Positions 1 through 10,747 of a stretch of 64,000 bases of DNA are shown piece after piece. Each line of letters starts with the position of its first letter. Position 1 is the stretch's first letter. The notes below the pieces were generated by a model. It was not told where the DNA came from, ran no database searches, and worked only from the letters and a program-made list of their open reading frames with translations. The DNA is from Phaeotremella fagi (taxonomy: Eukaryota; Basidiomycota; Tremellomycetes; Tremellales; Phaeotremellaceae), in NCBI GenBank assembly GCA_001599715.1, contig BCHU01000003.1, positions 620,001 to 684,000 of the forward strand. Reading direction: 5' to 3'. Both the position numbers and the translations under genes were made by a program.

Positions 1-94
1 TCATTCCTTTAATTCATACATGTCATATGTATTAATCCATAAGTTACCTCTATTCATATCCATTTCTTCAAGAGAAACCTACAATAACCCCCAG

Positions 95-755
95 ATGTCA
101 AACCCACCAAACCAAATCCCTAACCCTCCCCTCGTCCAGAATCACCAAAATCCAAATCCCACCGGCGACTCTACATCCTCCAAACGAAATCATCCGACCA
201 CCTCAAAACCCTATGCTAACTTATCGACCTCTAATGAATTAACGAACTCCAACCTTAACTCCAAACCCAATCCCACCCAAACAAAATCAAATCCCGTAAG
301 TCCTCCCCAAGAATACAGTATCCACCTAGTTACCTAACCCAAACCCAGATCCAGACCTTGTTGGACCTCCTAATCCAAAAAGAAAAACTCTCAAGGGGGA
401 AAAGAAAACGTTCACCCCCAACAGATATCTACGGTGGTCTCCCCCTCAATTTCCTCATTACCGAATCAGAACGACAATCTTTGGTTCAATCCCACACCCA
501 AACCCAAGTTCGACCTATGGTGAATAACAAAAAAGTGGTTAGACAGTTGAAATTGAAGAAAGCTTTGTTGAGGTTGAGTGTTGGGAGTGGGACTAGTCAG
601 GAGAGTGGGGATGGGGATGGGTTAGATGGGATGGAGGTTGATGAGGTGAGCTTTCGATTCTCTGACTTTGATTGGGATTGAGAATTGATCTCTAGGCTCC
701 TGATGACGAGGATGATGAGGATAGTGAAGACGAAGATCTGTTGTTCATCCTTTAA
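95..755 (+). CDS. Unrecognised small protein with acidic C-terminus
   Basis: Three exons join in frame (95-295, 349-645, 696-755) and give about 185 residues. Both introns are 50-53 nt GT..AG introns in phase 0. The first third is rich in Pro, Asn and Ser and looks disordered. The middle has a basic patch (KRKRS) followed by IYGGLPLNFL and a short helix-like stretch. The last exon encodes a run of Asp/Glu ending LLFIL. Basic-then-acidic layout suggests a nuclear or nucleolar protein, but I recognise no family. An in-frame ATG at position 20 would add 25 residues. I prefer 95 because the protein then starts MSNPPN, but the window edge hides the promoter. It is convergent with the MADS-box gene, with 198 bp between stop codons. 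Confidence 0.6.
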
Positions 756-953
756 GTTGTGATCTGTATATAGAAGGAATCGTGAATAGCACGAATAGGG
801 CAAGACATTACATATTTCTTTCTTTTTACATACAAACTGTCATGTTATACCTATACAAGCCTAGAGTATAATCCAAAGTAAATTAATATCCGAGTATCAC
901 AGCAACTGTAAACCCCAAAAGCATCTAGATGAATCAAAAATAAAACCCACACC

Positions 954-2611
954 CTAAACTCTAATCTTCTTATCACTCCTCTCCCTATCCCTCTCCCTGT
1001 CCCTATCTCTATCCCTATCCCTCTCCCTATCGCGCTCACGATCCCTGTCCCTTTCCCTCTCCCTCTTACCTTCATGCGAATGTCTCCCAGTCCCCGAAGT
1101 CAACGGAGTCGGCAAAGACGAATACCTGTCCTCCTCTATCCCAAGGAAATTGCTATCCCCGCCAGAACGTGAGGAAGTCGGTACCAGATTGTTCAACATC
1201 CCCAACCCATTCGACGATGTCGAATTCGCGTTTGAATTCGGGTTCGTGTTCGTGTTCGAACCGAACGACGGCCAGATGAAATCGTTGCCTACCCCCGATC
1301 CCGAGGTGGTAACGTTCTCATCGATTGATGGTCTCTGACTCTGATTCGATTCATAATTCATTGAACCAGAATTCGTAGGTAGATTACCGAATAATTCGTC
1401 TAGCAGAGATTTATCTTCGACTGGTACACCTAGTTCAGCAAGTTGTTGACGTTGTCTTTCAAGTAGAGCTCGTTGTTGTCTCTGATGATTCTGTTGCAAT
1501 TGGAATTCAGCGTATCGAGCTAATAAGTTAGAGTCCCATGTTATGTTGTTAGGTAACAACGCTGGCTGCTGTTGCTGAGTCGACAGTTGTGGTACAGAAG
1601 GTTGTGGTTGGATCTGTGATAATCCAAATGGAGTTGGATAATCATAAGATGAAGAAGGGGTTTCATTCGAATAATGACTTTGTCGACGTTGAGTCCATCC
1701 AGGTGTATGTAAAGTCGGCTGAGCGATAGGCGGGTAATTAGGTGGAACGGGAGTAGAGTAGAATTGTGATTGATATTGATTAGAACTTGGATTTGAGTTG
1801 TTCAAAGAACCTCCACCCAATGAATCTCTTTGATAGTGTAGATCGAACGCGTATTTCAATCCAGCCGATGGTTTCGGTGAATTAGATCGATTGGTTTGTA
1901 GATTATCTGACAACTCTGAAGAAGATCTGTCTGAAAGTATACCATCGATAAACGACGGTTTCCTATCTCCACCTCCATCATCACGATTTTTACCTTTCGA
2001 TTTCATTTTCGATTTAAACACTTCTTTACCCTTCAGAGACTTTGATACAGGTGGGATACCGTTGTTGTTATTGATGACAACACCATTCTTTCCCTTGACA
2101 GGTCTGATATCATCTTCATCATCTTCGTCGTCCTCATCCGCCAAAGCCATAGCTTCAAATTCAGGTGCACGTCGTCGTTCGATCATACCTTCATACTGCG
2201 CAGTCAAGTGGGGCGGGTCAGTTTCCCTTCATAACAGAATCACCAAAAGAACAAAAAAGATCCTAAACATACATCTTGATATCTATCGATCTCTTCGTCT
2301 AGTTCCTTACTTGAGAATTCATAGGCTTTACCCGCAGCGTTGAAAATGATGATGGAAACGTCTGCTGCACATAGAACTGATAGTTCCCATGCTTTCTTCA
2401 TTAATCCGGCTTTTCTCTGTGCAAGGGTGAAGTGAATTGGTTAGTTGACAATCGAATAGGACTAGAGAGCACAGCAAAAAGTGCGGAAACTGATGATTCA
2501 CCTTTAAGAAAGTTACGTTCCGATTCCGTTCATCCTATGTACGATGTTAGATGAGTATGGAAGAGAATTACTCACGGTGAGAGGACGTATTTCGATCTTC
2601 TTTCTACCCAT
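954..2611 (-). CDS. MADS-box transcription factor, MEF2/RLM1 type
   Basis: Four exons (2576-2611, 2502-2534, 2273-2416, 954-2195), all in phase 0, give about 484 residues. The first 60 residues are a MADS box: MGRKKIEIRPLT, then DERNRNVTFLKRKAGLMKKA, then the core strand VSIIIFNAAGKAYEFSS. The MGRKKIEI start and this core resemble MEF2/Rlm1 rather than SRF/Mcm1. Such factors bind A/T-rich CTA(A/T)4TAG sites as dimers, and fungal Rlm1 acts below the cell-wall-integrity MAP kinase. The rest is low-complexity: an acidic DEDD run, Gln- and Pro-rich segments, many Ser/Thr-Pro sites that could be kinase targets, and a C-terminal tail of about 35 alternating Arg and Asp/Glu residues ending DKKIRV. 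That tail is odd for a MADS protein. The MADS assignment is secure; the Rlm1 role is inferred. Confidence 0.9.
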
Positions 2612-3078
2612 TGTAAGATGATAATGAAGACTGTAAGACTGTAAGAAGAGATTGAAAAAGTGAAGGAATAGGAATAGTCGAATGGATAGTTAATAATAGT
2701 CACTTGATATATAAATAGTTGAAAGGGTTTAAAAAAAGAACACTGGTTCAGGTAACGTGCTGCGAGAAAGGGTAGTACTTTAAATGGGGGGATGAATTAG
2801 AATGCAATTTACAGCAGAGATCTTGAAATGCCAAGATGTTTCCAAGAGATTTATAAGAGAATGCGTTTTGGTAGAAGGACTAGACGGAATATAAATAAAA
2901 CAAAATCAAAGTCTTGGCTGTTTAACTTCTATCTCTTGGCTAATTCGTATCCTTCAAACCCTTGTGATTTAATTATAACGTCTTCAGGTGCATCAGGTTC
3001 TAAATGGCCACGTTCATTCCTTCTAGCTCTGGGGTGGTTGTTAGTTATAATCATTCTCAACTCTACTCCACACTCCAC
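2612..3078. other. Intergenic: MADS promoter and COX11 3' side
   Basis: This gap lies upstream of the MADS-box start and downstream of the COX11 stop, both on the minus strand. It is A/T-rich. The short open frame at 2828-3097 on the plus strand has no recognisable content. I see no RNA gene or repeat. Confidence 0.5.
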
Positions 3079-3897
3079 TCACTTGAAGAACGTATAACTC
3101 AACACTACATCATCTAATCCATCTAATTGAGGATCATCACATATATCTCTATCGATGAAGAAGAAAACTGGTAAATCGACTTCTTCACCTGCCCTAATCT
3201 TCTGTTCCTCAAAACAGAAGCATTCAACTTTAGCGAAATAAGGAGCGACCTGGAACAAGCAAAGGGGTTTATCAGTATCATATCTTGATGTCGAAAAAAA
3301 GACAACCCACCTTAGCAGGTGTCATGTTATAAGTCGCGATCCCAATCAAATCATGCGAACTATTATTTTTAGCCGTATAAAACGCCAAAGCAGTTTCACC
3401 AGGTAAAACCCTAACGCTTCTTTGTTGAGGTTCAAATTTCCAAGGTAAAGTATCAGCTGAAGTCGCTTCGAAATGTACCGTTATCCGTTTCCGATTTTCA
3501 GTTTCTGGAGTAGTGTACAATCTGTCAGGTGAGAATCTTGCGGGATCCGTTATTGGAGTTCCTGAGAATCCTGTTGCTGAACAGAACGCTCTGTATAACG
3601 GGACTGCGGCGTAGGTCACTCCTAATGCCAACATCACCTTTGTAGGTAGGACTGATCAGCGATTTTATCCGATGATTGCATTATTTTTTTTCCATCACTC
3701 ACTACTCCTCCTGAATAAAGCAAAACCGATCTATTTCGTTTCGATCTTTCAGCATACAATTTCCCCCTACTCAAATCCATTGATCGATATGCTTTATCCA
3801 GGGGAACGGGATTGGGATGACTTGGAGTCGAAGTCGAAGCATTCCGAATGACAGGTCGAAAACAAGATCTAGGACGAATTTGTCTCGCTAAAAACAT
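3079..3897 (-). CDS. COX11: Cytochrome c oxidase assembly protein Cox11
   Basis: Cox11 delivers copper to the CuB site of Cox1 in the mitochondrial inner membrane, with its copper domain facing the intermembrane space. Three exons (3703-3897, 3311-3637, 3079-3249) close in frame to 230 residues, near the usual length. The first about 35 residues are basic and Ser/Arg-rich, fitting a mitochondrial presequence. One membrane segment follows (VLLYSGGV joined to VMLALGVTYAAVPLYRAFC). Hallmarks are AAVPLYRAFCSATGFSGT, FTAKNNSS-like DLIGIATYNMTPAKVG, the copper motif ECFCFEEQ, and FFFIDRDICDDP. All ligand cysteines are present. The start is the only ATG that gives a presequence. Identification is firm. 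Confidence 0.96.
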
Positions 3898-4153
3898 CGC
3901 TTGTCTTGACGAACAAGGTGTAGACTATCGATGTCAGTCTGATAATATCCATTGCGACTTACTAAAAGAGATTTCACAGTTGAGGGAACCATTTTTTTGG
4001 TGATTTAGAAAGTTAAAGATGTTGGTGATCGTTCCAAAATTCGAGTTTTAGGGAAGAAACGGAGATTTAAGGATGTCCGAGAAATTGTTTCCGTTATCGG
4101 TGAATTGATTCCAAGCTTTATTTCACAATGACATATACTATGCATGACTCGAG

Positions 4154-6849
4154 ATGCCAGTAGCGCCTAAAGCTAGAGCTAGAGCGTCGAGTAGCGACAG
4201 AAATGAATCGGGTCAAGGCAGTCAGCAATTAAGGAATCGTCAAAGGGCTATCAAAAGGTATCAAATCCATCCAGTCATTCGAAGTGTTACTGACAAGAAC
4301 CAATAGTTGTGAACATTGTTACCGATTAAAAGTGAGTCATGCTCTCTGAATCTACGCATTTCTTGCATCAGATCGTATCCGTTTATATTGATGTATCGGT
4401 CGGACTCATATTAACAATTTTTGGTATTTACAGGCAAAATGTGATCGAAAATTCCCCTGCAGTAATTGTCGTCGAAATGGTCGTGGCTACGATTGTTATC
4501 AAGCGTAAGTCATGGGAAATTGAATAATAGGAACAGCACAATATTGATCAGACAATTCCAACAGACAAAGTCTAGTCAGAGGAGTCCTGATAGGTGGCTC
4601 ATCGATTCAAACTCCAACGACAGAGATGAACATTGAACAGCTACGACTTGAAAACTGGAATCTTCGTAGACAACTAGCGATTTCTCAAGCTGGTTTAGCA
4701 CCTATTCGTAACAACAACAATGTCAAAGATGAACGGGGAACACATGAACTATCCCAATCCCAATCAAAGGAGAATGATAAGAATGAAACTGATTGGTACA
4801 AGTTTTTACGTATTTCGAGGGAAATTCATCAACTTCCAGTAAAGACTTTTGATCCGATCGATCAATCTGTAAATCTTAATCCTAATGATAACGATAACGT
4901 ACCTTTAGCTGATAATCTTACTAGGTTGATTTAGAACCTGAGCCGAAAACGGGGAATCATACCAGACAACAACTGTCAGATGACGATATTTACGATTTGA
5001 TACCTGTTCAACAATCTCATTTCCTGGTTCAATCACATATCACTTATCTATCGTTTGTTCATCCTGTTTTCGTTGGTGAGAAGATATTAGAGGAGCATCG
5101 GTTATGGTTAGAAGATCTCTATCAAGGGAGAAGAACGGCTTCATGGGATTGGTTAGCTTTGTGTCAGTCTTTTCGTACTAAATCCATTAGTTATCCAAGA
5201 CTGACAAACATTGTTGGAGTAGATTTTGCTCTGATAGCTGTAAGTAACACATTTTAATCGTGAATGATCAAGTTTTTGACCCATACTCGTACAGTCCTCG
5301 CTGCATGTGTTGGACACACAGATGAAGTTGGAGAACGGTTTCACCATGCAGGATATTGCTCAGCTTCCTAAACGATGGTTCGATGCGTCAATGGCCTCAC
5401 TTTATCGTGCCGACTACACTGTAAATCCGAGTTTACGAGTTTTACAAACCATATGCGTTCTACCCATGGTAAGTTTTCATCTGACAATTTAGGATAGATT
5501 AACTAATTTACCGATGTAGATCGGTCATATCGTTGGGTAGGTGAAGAAAACGTACAGTCCGCCAAGGAATATTGATTGACAGAAAACAGAGCGTCTGATC
5601 GTGTTCGATCCTTACTTCATACAGGTTTGGCTCTAGGTCAAGAAGTCAACTTACATCTTCTTGGTCCGGAGCCAGTGACTGAAGGTCTTAGACCTGGGAT
5701 TGAAAAGCGTGAAATCGGTAGAAGGATTTGGGGAGCTTTATGTATAGCTGAAAGGTAACTTGTTTGAACGTCTATTCATCTGAAACTGACATGATTTGCT
5801 TTTTAGTTTCCTAACTGCTCAAACTGATAGATCAGCTTTACTTTATCCTGTATCGGTAACTGTTTTACCTATGAATGTCGACGATTCGGAATTGATGTCT
5901 GATCATCCTGGACCATCCAAACCATGGTCGGAGACAACGAATGTTACTCAGTGAGTTGTTCCATGTTAAGTAAGACAATCAACGACGATAACTGACAGTA
6001 AATACAAGTTTTTGTTTCATGATACGACTCTCAAGGGTTTATCGCCATTTCGTAACCAACTCATTCCGTCGTGAACATAACGAAGATCATTACGCCCTAA
6101 TTCTAGAATGCGACGCGTTGATAGAAGAGATATGGAGTGACTTTCCTCAATTCAAATCAGACGCTCCGATCAAGGGTACAGCAAAGAACACATTCTCATA
6201 CGAACACTGGGCAAGACATTTGTTAGCCAACAGTATCTCGTCTTGTCGGATCGTTTTACATCGGAATTGTTTTTTGAAAGCTTTCAATGATGATACATAT
6301 GCTTCTTCGAGATTCGTACGTCGTCCCCTTCGTGTTTGTTAGGTAGCGAAGAAAACTTACACATAGGCACGAAACAGATTTGTCTAGAATCTGCATATGA
6401 TTTGACGAAAAGATTAAAAGAAACCCCACCATCGGTTCCGACTAGATTATGGTAAGTTAACTAGATCTACAAAACAATTTCGTACTGAGGTATATCATGA
6501 TATTAGGAGTTTAGTCTCAAACGCCGTGATAGCAGGCGCGATCTTCACGGTAGAATACGTCAAAGGCGATAAAGACCAAAGCACCCGTCAACAACTTCGT
6601 CAAGCGATTCAAGACGTTATTGATATTCTCCAGAAATGTGGTCAGACTCCGATAGCCAAAAGTGGAATCACCGCAATTGAACGTGCTTTAGCCTCAATTG
6701 ATATCGGCACTCGTACTAAATTGAATGATGATGATCTGGTGCACGAACAACGGGAAACTTTGTTTCCGGGGATTTTTGATGGCGATTTCCAAACTTTGTT
6801 TGCTGCTTTGACAAGGGGAAATGATTTTGTATCAGTGCATGAGATTTAG
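4154..6849 (+). CDS. Zn2Cys6 fungal transcription factor
   Basis: Twelve exons sum to exactly 681 codons (680 residues): 4154-4257, 4307-4331, 4434-4504, 4565-4868, 4925-5239, 5295-5468, 5520-5536, 5590-5754, 5807-5950, 6009-6315, 6378-6451, 6507-6849. Near the N-terminus is a zinc binuclear cluster spread over three exons: CEHCYRLKAKC then DRKFPCSNCRRNGRGYDC, spacing CX2CX6CX5CX2CX8C, with the usual basic residues. A short linker and a possible coiled-coil (LRLENWNLRRQL) follow. The remainder is a fungal-specific transcription factor domain, with segments such as RIWGALCIAE and MIRLSRVYRHFV. Such factors bind CGG triplets, usually as dimers, and often control neighbouring catabolic genes. 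The next three genes could be its targets. Exon 7 is only 17 nt, and two acceptors are AAG or weak CAG sites. Confidence 0.9.
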
Positions 6850-7168
6850 GTAATGTTTAGTTTTGAGACGCTGTTGTATGACGGATCCAAAGGCTTTGGA
6901 TCCTATTGGTGGCTATAGTTTCGTCATTGCTACTTCATAAATGGAATCAAATACATTGATATTGTCGTGTTACTACTGAGTCGCGTTCGAATTGATCCCA
7001 CGTCCTAATGAACAGAGTTGGTCAATTGTAAGATCTCAGAAGCCTTCCCGAATCTCGACCGTGCTTGAACGGTTGAGTTTCGAAATCCGGTTGTAGCCGT
7101 GAACAACTTCTGTCCATCGTATCCTTGGGACACAATCTTACGTCGAACCACTGATCTGAATCAACAAA
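6850..7168. other. Intergenic: regulator 3' side, hydrolase promoter
   Basis: About 320 bp between two genes on the same strand. It should hold the end of the regulator transcript and the hydrolase promoter. A short open frame at 7099-7308 overlaps the real start in another frame and has no content I recognise. I see no repeat or RNA gene. Confidence 0.5.
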
Positions 7169-8700
7169 ATGACTCCAACACTATCGTTAGCCAGTCAAGA
7201 AGAGCTGCATGCTGCTCTGAAAGATCTCGTACCTGCACTACCCTGTGCGTCTTTGACCGTAGTGACCGAAAACCAAATGCTGTTCCATGGAGATCATGGG
7301 TATTTTGATCCACTGGATCATACTCGCGCTTTGGTCTCTGATGACACTCTATGGTTCTCCAGCACTTCTAAGCTGATAACTGCTATCGGTGAGTATCACA
7401 TCCAATGGTTACCAGTCTACTACTGACAAAGCCTATTTGTGATAGCTTATTTACAACTTGTCGATCGCGGGATACTAAACCTACACACGCCGTTAGGGAA
7501 ATACAACAAAGATCTATCCAGAGCCACATCAAAAGTTTTCCGTGGATACGATTCAAACAATGAACCAATTTTTGAAGAAGCGTTACGAGAGGTTACTTTA
7601 CTCATGCTTCTGAATCAAACCAGTGGATTCGGACATGAAGGTTCTGGCGGTGTTAAACTTTGGAAATCTATACCGAAAATAGGTGGAGGTTTCGTTAACA
7701 GTTGTCAAAAAGTTAATTTAATTAGTACACCCATCGTCGAACAGCTTGGTATCGAATGGCAATATGGGAATTCTGCAGAGTCAGTGTTGTATCTCTTACA
7801 CTCAAACCGTACTTCATCAATTGATTCCTGGAATTCTTAGATGGCTCTCGTTGATTTGGCCAGATTTACCTTTAAGTGATTTACCGAGAGATTTTGAAGA
7901 ATACGTTCAAACTTTTGTATTTGGTCCGCTGGGGATGAGACATACTTCTTTCTTACCTTTCGACGATGAAAAATGGGTGGATAAAGTTGCTCCTATTAGA
8001 TATTATAATTCGGAGACGGGGGTATATGAGGAATTGACAGATCAAGTGGATTCTTTGAAACTTCCTAGAAAGTGAGTTTTTTGTGCAGCATGAGCGGGAA
8101 ATTTCACTCATCACCTCTTCACTTCAGAATGGAAGAAATAGAATATCCTGCTGGAGGTGGGGGAGTTTATTCAACGACTTCAGATTACGCAAAGTTACTT
8201 CAACACATATTGAAGCTACATAGTCAACTTTATGAAGATCTTTCTGAATGGCCGACAAACGCAATACTCTCCAAACAATCACTGGTGTCATTGTTCAATC
8301 CCACGCTACCAGAAACCGGTTTGGCGAATATTGCAAAAGTAGTACCAGGGATGTTGATGACTAACGATATTGATAATAAATCCTGTGAACCAGGTGAATT
8401 GAATTGGACGACTGCTACTGCGATTTACCTACCGATGGACAAAAGACCTTGGGGTGGTTATGGTCGTAAACATGGTAGTATCTTTTTTGGTGGTGTTTCT
8501 GGTCCTTTGTATTGGATAGATCCTGAAACCGGGATTGCAGTGAGTTACAGTCAATGTAATGGTTTCTGGTTGAATTTAGCTGAAACGGAATTGTAAAGGT
8601 CGTCTTCTCCTCGCAACTACTCATCGCTCCAAGAGTACCAGCTTTCATTGAAGCACGAAAGAAGATTGAGAGTTTGATTTACGATCTATTGGATTCATAA
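7169..8700 (+). CDS. Beta-lactamase-fold serine hydrolase (class C-like)
   Basis: Five exons (7169-7388, 7446-7779, 7841-8071, 8128-8539, 8599-8700) close to 433 codons. The family has the class C beta-lactamase / D-Ala-D-Ala peptidase fold. Its fungal members are esterases, transesterases or amidases. The nucleophile motif SxxK is in FSSTSKLITA at about residue 69. The second motif YxN is in QYGNSAE. A glycine-rich block YPAGGGGVYSTTSDYAKLL is typical, and a KTG-like HGSIFFGG lies near the C-terminus. The last intron (8540-8598) must be spliced to give the usual end, otherwise the frame stops at 8596. There is no signal peptide, so the enzyme is probably cytosolic. It sits between the Zn2Cys6 regulator and the dioxygenase/transporter pair, which hints at a common pathway; the substrate is unknown. 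Confidence 0.88.
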
Positions 8701-8800
8701 GGCAGGACATAGTAAAAATATGATAGAACGACGTTGTTATGCATTCAATATTGTACACATATCTACCAATCGACTATCCAATACTGTAGTCAAGCTATTC

Positions 8801-10309
8801 TCAATCATAAGCTAAAATTCCTGCTAGACGCTTTTGAGTATCCGTAAGAACAGCTCTTTGCAATGGTGCAGACCGATAACTCCCATGTTCTGGTCGAACT
8901 CTGTTAACAGCGAATGAGATTGGGTCATGACTCTATGATATATTGAATCAGGCGTTGTGGACTATATTAACAAGAAACTGCAGGACCTACAGTTCCTTTA
9001 CTTTCTTCAAACGTCTTTTGTTTCAATGCTAAATCTTCAGTGGTAATCAAGTTTGCTGGTTTGTAACAAATGTCTATCATTATAAATGAGGGTGTCAATC
9101 TCAGATTTTAATCGTATCAAAACTCTTAGACTTTATACTTACAAGCAGCGATCCTATTTTGTGTGCCAGTCGCTCTAGCACCGTAGTGGATACATCTAGA
9201 GTGATCGTGTGAGGTGAAATCTGATTTAAATGTTTTCAAAAACACTTACCTACTGTCCCATAAAAGTAAATCACCAGGATTCGCATTCAATTTTCTCCAA
9301 TAACATCCTTTGTCTAAAAACCATTGCAATTGAGATTCGGTGTGAAGGTAAACATCTTTCGAAGACCAGCCGCCATCAGGCTAGGACAATTTGAGTTCAA
9401 TTCTAAAGTAAAAATAACCTATTAGATCTAGGACTGACCTTTTCGTTATCGTGCTCATCGAAAAATTGTGAATACAAAGTGTTTGATCCGACGAGAACCA
9501 TCAATCCACCATCGTCATCTCCATTGGGAAGCTTGTTTGATGGTCAGTAGTCAACAGCGGAACTTTCTGTTGGAGATTTATCTCACCAGATTCAAGATAC
9601 CCTGTATACATTGTAAATCCCTTTTCAAAGGTGATTGATCAACCTAAACATTAGCTGATAACATTTAAGAGTCGAAGATGTTGTTCAACCACATACATGT
9701 GGCCAAGGCTTTCCAGCGCCATTCTCTAGTTCTTCTTGATTAGCGGGTACTGCCATGTTGATACCATCTTTTGAGTTGCTGTGTTAGTTCGGTCCATAGT
9801 ATATGTTTTACAACCTGAAACTCACCGAATGAGGCGAGCAACTTGTCAGTGTTCCAAATTTCAGAAAACGCTGACAAAACTCCCGGTTCAGCTCGAAGAT
9901 CCCATAACTACCCCTGGTCAAATCTGCTGTCCAAAGTGATGAGAGTAAGACTCACGAACTGTTCATGAGCTACACCAGATCTTTCAAAATATCAGCAGAA
10001 CAAACTATTGCTCAAAAACGTCCCAACTCACACAGTATACATCCCACCGAAAGTATGTGGCGGAAGTGAATCCTTCTTCCAGGTAGATCTATCATCCCTC
10101 TTAAAACCAGTTCCCATACTCTCAAGCCATTCATAAGCACTCTCACAGTACTCATTTGATTTCGCTGGTGAGATCACGTTTTTGACAATCGTGAACCCTT
10201 GAGATTTCAGTTCTTGAATAAACTTTGGATCAGATTTCGTTTCACCTCTTAATTTGAGGATGACGGGCGTGGTTTCGATTTCCTGTTGCGTGGTTGTTGT
10301 GATTGACAT
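8801..10309 (-). CDS. Phytanoyl-CoA dioxygenase-like Fe(II)/2OG enzyme
   Basis: This is an iron and 2-oxoglutarate dependent oxygenase of the PhyH family, roughly 390 residues in about ten exons. From the N-terminus come LKSQGFTIVKNVISP, HTFGGMYTVSGVAHEQF, LWDLRAEPGVLSAFSEIW and SFDGINMAVP. The iron ligands are read as H and D in WPHVDQSP and the second His in CIHYGARA. The Arg of GTQNRIA fits the 2-oxoglutarate carboxylate contact. The order and spacing match fungal PhyH-like proteins. Several intron acceptors are AAG (for example before the DGINM exon), found by matching frame and family. Fungal members hydroxylate varied small molecules, so the substrate cannot be named. It is divergent from the MFS transporter with a 438-bp shared promoter, suggesting co-regulation. 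Confidence 0.88.
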
Positions 10310-10747
10310 TTTGGGTTGGTGATTATGTCTTCTGAGATGCTACTTTTCAATGAATTTTGAGTGTTAATCTTTGAGGGTTTACCTGTTGTAACTATGATCT
10401 CTGTGCTTCTTTTCAAATCAACCAAAACAGTTTTGATTGGTTCCGATACTGTTGCCGAAACGGTCGAGCTACCGGTCGAGTGGGTTTCGAGATTGTTTCT
10501 GCTTATCTTAAGTCTAAAAGATCCACTTTGCAACTTCTTGGTACTTAGTAAATCCCATTACAGGTCCACTGAGCGGTCCAACCTTGTTATCATACAAGAG
10601 ATCCGTTCCGCTGGTGCCGTACATGCTTATCTTGTTTCCCCAGACGATCGAGAAGGAGGTACAAATAGAATCGAAGTCCACTAGACTTAAGATTAAGTTC
10701 TTCCCCATCATAAGGAAACCTTACTCTGGAAACATTACCTCAACATC
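10310..10747. promoter_or_regulatory. Divergent promoter of PhyH-like and MFS genes
   Basis: This 438-bp stretch separates two outward-facing starts. It holds a direct repeat CGGTCGAG at 10461-10468 and 10473-10480, with start points 12 nt apart. A CCG at 10455-10457 forms CCG-AAA-CGG with the first copy. CGG triplets are the usual half-sites for Zn2Cys6 factors, and one such factor is encoded 4 kb upstream. The region is open in several frames on both strands, but none of those frames looks like protein. Confidence 0.45.

Noticed and set aside
10249..10711. Overlapping open frames on both strands in the dioxygenase/transporter promoter
   Set aside because: Low stop density by composition only; none contains a recognisable motif and they overlap each other.
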